A stretch of 64,000 nt of DNA from the NCBI GenBank assembly GCA_001972305.1, contig BDDD01000879.1:136506-200505 (forward strand), written 5' to 3'. The notes below the pieces were generated by a model. The model was given only the letters and a program-made list of their open reading frames with translations, was not told where the DNA came from and made no database searches. Positions 58,798-64,000 of this stretch are shown here, piece after piece (within the stretch, counting starts at the first letter, position 1; the number at the start of each line of letters is the position of its first letter). The position numbers were made by a program, and so were the translations under genes. Source of the stretch: Cephalotus follicularis. Its lineage: Eukaryota; Streptophyta; Magnoliopsida; Oxalidales; Cephalotaceae.

Positions 58798-60984
58798 TGT
58801 AGAACAAAAACTTTTAAAGCATAAATAGCGGCGGAAGAAGACCCAACAAAAACAAAAGCAATCTTTTATGGCATGACCACGGGCCACATGGACCACCACA
58901 TCAACACTTAATTGAAAAGATGTCACCATTGCATTCAATGGTGACATACAAACAAGGTAAAACAAAGAAGGCAAAGGGATATACTAATGGGTGAAGGCTC
59001 CTTCGTCTTTGCCGCTTCAAGCTTGCGAAGACTCCTCCTCCATTGTACTCCAAGTCGTTATACTGCTGCTCCAAGCAAGAACAGCTACTGTCCAGCAATG
59101 AAGGAAACAAACACATAGTTTCTTTTCTCTCTCTCTCTATCTCACAAAGCTTAGAAAAGGTAAATTGATATTGACCAAAGATGTCAAAATCAATCCACCC
59201 TAGATAAGCACTTGCTTGGTGTATATCACAGAGAAGAAAACTCACTATAAGCAGAGAAAGATTCAAACTTGAATTGCCTTGCAAAAAACTTATATCACCT
59301 CACCAAGTTTTTCTGTAGAAAAACTTATCACTAGCCTCTTTCTTCTCTCTCCCACTCTCCCATTTACTTAGGATCATGGTCCTCACTCCTAGAGAGTCTG
59401 TGGCCATGATCCCCATGTTCCCATAACATGCATGAACGGGAGATGGCTGCTGGAGATGAGAGAGAAAACATGCCCATGAAGTGAGTTCGTGCTCAGGTTG
59501 CACGTCCCGCTCAAAACACGTCGATGCTTTCCAAAAGACATCGACGCTTATGTAATATGGCACTAAAAACGTCGACACTTTCTAAAAGACATCGACGTCT
59601 TTACAAGTGTTAAGCATTGACACTTCCTAGAAGGCGTTGACGCTAAAACCAAAGTAACGCTCGACGCCTTTCCCAGAAGGCGTCGACGCTTTTTCTGGCA
59701 GGTGAGGTAATTTGAGTCTAACTCCTTTAGTGATATCATGTACCCTTTGAATATTGATTAAGTAAAATCAAACAAATGCATTTACACAAAATGCAAAATC
59801 CACATAACCGATATTTGACACAAAGACTTAAGATGTCCAATATATAAAAGATCTAATCATTATTGAGCAGGGACCCTATAAAATCTTGGTTAAAACCGGA
59901 GGTGTTCATAAATTATCGAAATACCCCTAGGGTTCGATTTAGCCATTCTAAATAGTCCTTGACCAGTTTAAATGCTATCAGAATAATATCTAATATTATC
60001 CAGATGGAAAAATTAATCTAATTAATTTTCGTATAATTTATTATACACCTCAATAACCCTAGATTTTCTAAGTCATTGATTCACGTGTACTATAATCTCT
60101 TGTCATGCTTGGCCACGATTGAGGTCTAGGGTAAGGATATGTGTCAACCCTAGATAATATCTTAATGGCTAAAATATCTGATCATTAATAGGACCTTTGG
60201 TAAACTCTCCGGAAATCTAATTTCCAGTCTACCTCAACCCTGGCCAAGGATTTCATAAGTCCAAAGTATAATCAGATCATAATAAAGCCGATCACCTTCG
60301 CTCAGGTGCGACAATCCCATATTGCGCACTCACTTATATTCGTATAGATTCGATCATACCCAAAGACCACCCAATTTCCAGCCATGCGCAAGGACTGGGT
60401 AAGGTGGAGATCAAAGCATAACCATCTCCATATAATATAGAGCAGTCGCTCAGGTCTAAGGATCGTATGAGTTTGAGAACTCGCTAAGTGATCATGACTT
60501 ATACACAACCGCAACAAGTAGGAGTCACTACTGACACGAGAAAAGCGACTATCCAAATAGTGTCTCCTACACGGGTCCAGTTCAGTGTACATGCTCCCAG
60601 CGCGCACCCCATTTTTGCCCTAGTGTCCAACACAGATGGTAGTGAGAGAATCCATCCTCCAATTCCATGAGCAGGCAACATACGCACAAGTCTATCTGGT
60701 TCACTAATGCCCACAAAGTGAACCTATGACTTGGAACCAATTCGACATAAGGAATAAGGTAACCAATCTCATAGCCTCCATGCTAGGCATCCAACCTTAT
60801 GTCAGGGCATCACAAGTGTAATCAGGTATATAATAAACTACTTCAATTAAGTGATAAAACACAAGTGATATAGCCATAACTAAATTAGCACACATCATAT
60901 ATACAAGGAATAAGATTGTTTCATGCAAGATAAGATATAATATGACAATCCATCTAATGGTTTGTCGGCTTATTATGTCTAACA
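58798..60984 (-). repeat. Copia LTR 2
   Basis: 2187 bp; minus strand TGTTAGACATAATAAGCCG ... TTTTTGTTCTACA, a start typical of plant copia (SIRE/Maximus-like) LTRs. Related to LTR 1 at 55496-57781. Contains a GTCGAC-type cluster at 59515-59700. No 5-bp duplication at its borders (TAGGG left, CTCTT right). Confidence 0.75.
59515..59700. repeat. GTCGAC-type cluster in copia LTR 2
   Basis: Words such as CACGTCGATGCTTT, AAAGACATCGACGTCTTT, GGCGTTGACGC and GGCGTCGACGCTTTTTCTGG. The last two steps resemble the A-like gypsy LTR at 35221-35400 on the same strand, that is, antisense to the copia element. Confidence 0.75.
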
Positions 60985-61294
60985 CTCTTCACATATAAGA
61001 ACTTTGTCATATATAAGACTACAAGGGATTGCAGTAGAAAAATGAGCTCTCTGTTCATCTTATACAAATAAGAAATAGAAATTACATTTCTTATAAGGTT
61101 CATTACAAAATAGTACGGGTCAAGTTATAATACATGGTCAAACTAAAAAAAAAACTCAAAAATGCCCACACTGCTGGTGTCAATCCTCTATCCATCAACT
61201 AGGCGTAAGTCCAACGCTTCAGCTTCTCACAGCTGTCGAGCCTTTCTTAGCCTTCTGCAAAGAATCACAATGTTCGTCCCACAACAAGAGTCAA
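60985..61294. other. Unassigned stretch between copia LTR 2 and gag
   Basis: AT-rich, no coding similarity recognised apart from the decayed edge of gag. Confidence 0.5.
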
Positions 61295-62013
61295 CTACTC
61301 AACTTGAACCAACATTATAAGGCAGAAATGATTTAATCGTAAGAGTACCTGAACCAGAGGCACCTCCTGCATTGAACTTTTGAAGTTCAGGACATTTTTA
61401 TCTCCAATGGCCTTGCTTTCCATAGTAAAAGCAGGCTTTCTCATCAGCAAGTTGTTTGATCCTATTTTGGACCCCGGCACATTAAATGGTTTCTTTCCTT
61501 TCTTCATTTTCATTTTCATGGGTCCCTTACCCTTGGACTTGGATTTCTCATATCCACCCCTTTTAGAGGTTGTCCTGGTGGAAGAAGAAGGAAGCATCAT
61601 CACAAGTGACTTGGACTTTCCAATGTCCATGTCGGCCTCAGCTGTTCGTAGCATCTCTACGAGTTCAGGCAGATGGGACAAGTTTAACCGTTGGGTTCTT
61701 GACGTAGCACCATATAGTTCCTTCAGCCTAAGGAGTCTGGCGCCCAATGTCGCAAGCTTTTCATTTTGTCGATGCAATTCTGGGACCATACCCGCAATCG
61801 CTAAGCATCTCGCTTGCTCATCCCCGTCAATCCATTTGGCCATTTTTGCCTTATGCTCTTCGGATGGGTTTGTTCCCAATTTCGGGGTTTCATCAATCAT
61901 CACATGAGCCAGTTTCATGCTCGTGAGTGCAGATTGCGCTCCCAATCCAAAAAAATTGGACCGTCTAGCTTGTTTGTTTAAACTATTCTAGCAATTGCGG
62001 TCCTTATAGACAT
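61295..62013 (-). pseudogene. Ty1/copia gag (fossil)
   Basis: Minus strand. Start MSIRTAIARI with KLDGPNFFDWERNL close behind, the usual plant copia gag opening. Then KWIDGDEQARCLAIAGMVPE and RLLRLKELYGATSRTQRLNL (gag core), a Lys-rich stretch, and a zinc-knuckle remnant near 61440-61370 (CFYYGKQGHW). A 216-codon open stretch covers most of it; a few interruptions. Confidence 0.85.
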
Positions 62014-64000
62014 TTTGCAGAATATATTTATAGCAGCCTTAAAAAGGAAATTAAAAATGAGAAATAATAGCAAATTGTTCCATTACAAGTTATTACCATA
62101 GCTCTTGGTCTTTAATAATTATGGCTTATTCTCCCACTATTCTAATCGTATCCCATACCTCCATATGGAATTCGGGAAGCACCCACCTCCTAGTGGGGAT
62201 CGGAATCTATCTTGCAATATCATGGTTTCTGCTGTTGGCATGACAAACCATAATACAATATAGTTAGGAATTTAGCATCATATTTGCATTAGGGCCTCGT
62301 CCTTGAAATGCAAAATCTGATACAGGTTTGGCCTCACAACCCATACAATCCAACGCTGGGCGCTGCCAATAGTATGAACTCGTTATAAGTCAGACCCATA
62401 ATTATCAAAGAAATAAACCCGTTTTGATACGCGCCCGTGAGCATGCCATCGATATGAAAACATGTCTAGTTCCTTCCAGTACTACCCCAATACTGATGCT
62501 GAACAATAATGGTCATACGGGAGACCTCTGCAGAGGCAGTGCTATCCCCAATATGTCCACATCCTTCAACAAAGATTATGGAAGGCCAACGACAGGGCAG
62601 GCGTATTCCCTACCGCTTATACACTTATTATTTCATTTTGGACTAATTTAGATCTCATCATTTTAGGTTTTTACAAATAGCCGTTAATTAAATAATTTAA
62701 TTATCTTCCAATCCCATTTGGATGACTTATCATGCTTGTTTGAAAAAATATAAAATTCATCCATCTCATGCAACCTTAAAAATGGCATGACCTGGGACTT
62801 TAACTATTTAGTAATCACGTGAGCCAAACGTGATCACCCGGTCTCCTAGCTGTACTTTACTTAGTAACTACTTTATTACATATTTTCACCATGCATACAC
62901 GGTCTTCATATGGTTTTGCATTCTTGTTGATCCTCTTTTCAAGCTCCATTGCAAGTCTTCTTACAATTACATTTGTATTAAAAAAGAATAAGAATACAAT
63001 TTATTGAGGGAGAAGAGAAAAATAATGGCGTGCTCAGGTATCCTTATTACAAACCAACTGAATTCCACGACAATAAAGAAATTAAATAACATTCATGTAA
63101 GAAACCAAAAAGTCTAGGTCGAGTCCCAAGTCTACCACAATGCATAAGAAATTCAAAAAAATATAATCACAATATATTTATTGAATAAATACGTGAATAT
63201 TTAATATTTAATGGTTTATCGATTCATTTACCAGCTAAAATAAAAATCCACTCCCACTAGATAAATTAAAATCTAGTCACCCTATATGTAGTTCAACACT
63301 ACATTCATTAATTAAACCCACACGTGAATTTATTTGAGTGAAAACAATGCAATTATATGAGAATAAACTAATATTTATTATTCCCCTTGAATAAAATTTC
63401 ACAATGAAACAACTTTGTGCATAAGTGAATTAAATCTTAGTCCGAACACCATAGTACGTTCCTGTCCAATCCGTATATGGTTCCTGCCACTGACTGTGCA
63501 AAGATTGCATAGAAACTGCAAAGAAAATCTCGCCGGAAGCTTGCAGGAAACCTGCCGGTAACTTACATTAATTGTGTCGGAAATTGTCAGTAAGTGTGCA
63601 GAATCTGCTAGTAACTTAGCAAGAACTGCCAGAAACTGTGTAGAGTCATCCTGCACTCAGACAGTCACTAACCAGTGCAACTTTCTGTAAAGTATAACTG
63701 TCAGATAAACTGCACGTTGCGGTACAGAAAATCTAAACAGAAATTATGAACGTAACCAGTTTTCGAATAGAAATTTACGACACTTATAAACATCCTGTTT
63801 AATGTCTTTTCAAGGTCCATTTCAGATCCTAAATCATACATACGGATGTTAGAATGCCCAGTGCACCATCAACACCCAATGTATTAATCTTCGGATCATC
63901 AAACAATCCATTAGATTAGTCATCTACACAAGTTCTAACCATTGGCAAAAATGACCCAGAATATCACATTCCAAATCACCAAATTTTGCCAATGTCACCC
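62014..64000. other. Unassigned AT-rich sequence upstream of copia gag
   Basis: On the minus strand this is where leader, primer site and 5' LTR of the copia element would lie, but I find neither the primer word nor an LTR end matching 58798 or 55496. Some short open frames are unsupported. Short degenerate CTGC/AACTTGC-type repetition near 63490-63660. Confidence 0.4.

Noticed and set aside
61380-61907. 175-codon plus-strand open frame
   Set aside because: Opposite-strand shadow of the copia gag, whose protein similarity on the minus strand is clear.
63399-63656. 85-codon minus-strand open frame
   Set aside because: No recognisable domain; AT-rich region with short internal repetition, no supporting context.

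Overview
The window is a repeat-dense block of plant nuclear DNA, probably pericentromeric or otherwise heterochromatic, from a flowering plant (likely a eudicot; species not identified). The basis is several related Ty3/gypsy chromovirus copies of the Tekay/Del type (initiator-tRNA-Met primer site TGGTATCAGAGC, LTRs of about 2.5-2.6 kb, chromodomain-like integrase tail), a plant Ty1/copia fossil, a CACTA DNA transposon, and inside that transposon a plant-type alpha-mannosidase fragment. I see no intact host gene, no rRNA or tRNA gene and no CRISPR array. All LTR elements are broken fossils.

Layout, left to right. Element A (Tekay-type, + strand) spans 1-8210, with its 5' LTR cut by the window edge. 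Element F (gypsy, - strand) spans 8211-12421 and keeps an LTR and an integrase part. A 3317-bp CACTA transposon (12422-15738) carries eight exon-like blocks of a GH38 alpha-mannosidase with introns, in antisense. Element B (15739-33849, +) is the oldest host element. It is opened by a complete element C (17756-27529, TSD TGCCC) and by a minus-strand solo LTR E (29859-32349, TSD GTTGG). B's 3' LTR is entered at 33850 by element G (33850-45525, with a tail piece at 52020-52115). G's 5' LTR holds an OTA-like solo LTR (34452-36646, TSD TTGAA) that itself contains an A-like LTR piece (35051 to about 36265). G's 3' LTR is occupied by a 5'-incomplete element D (45526-52019). Minus-strand element H (52116-55475) keeps gag and a 3' LTR. 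Minus-strand copia pieces follow (55496-62013), and 62014-64000 is unassigned.

Relative age: B is older than C, E and G, because they sit inside it. G is older than the OTA-like LTR and D inside it. By eye, LTR pairs differ by about 4-5% in A (last 245 bp), about 6% in C (one 110-bp stretch) and about 10% in G (one 190-bp stretch). This suggests insertions within the last few million years under usual plant rates.

The most interesting signals are not coding. (1) A small hairpin with invariant loop TAACTT and covarying arms sits in the leader of nearly every Tekay-type LTR, just before an invariant GGTAGGG. (2) The LTRs carry two clusters of a palindrome with core TCGA (mostly GTCGAC), one before the promoter and one after the hairpin. 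The cluster type differs between close relatives, and one cluster also occurs in a copia LTR. (3) The CACTA element carries a gene fragment with splice sites still in place, and its two flanks come from different elements, which implies rearrangement.
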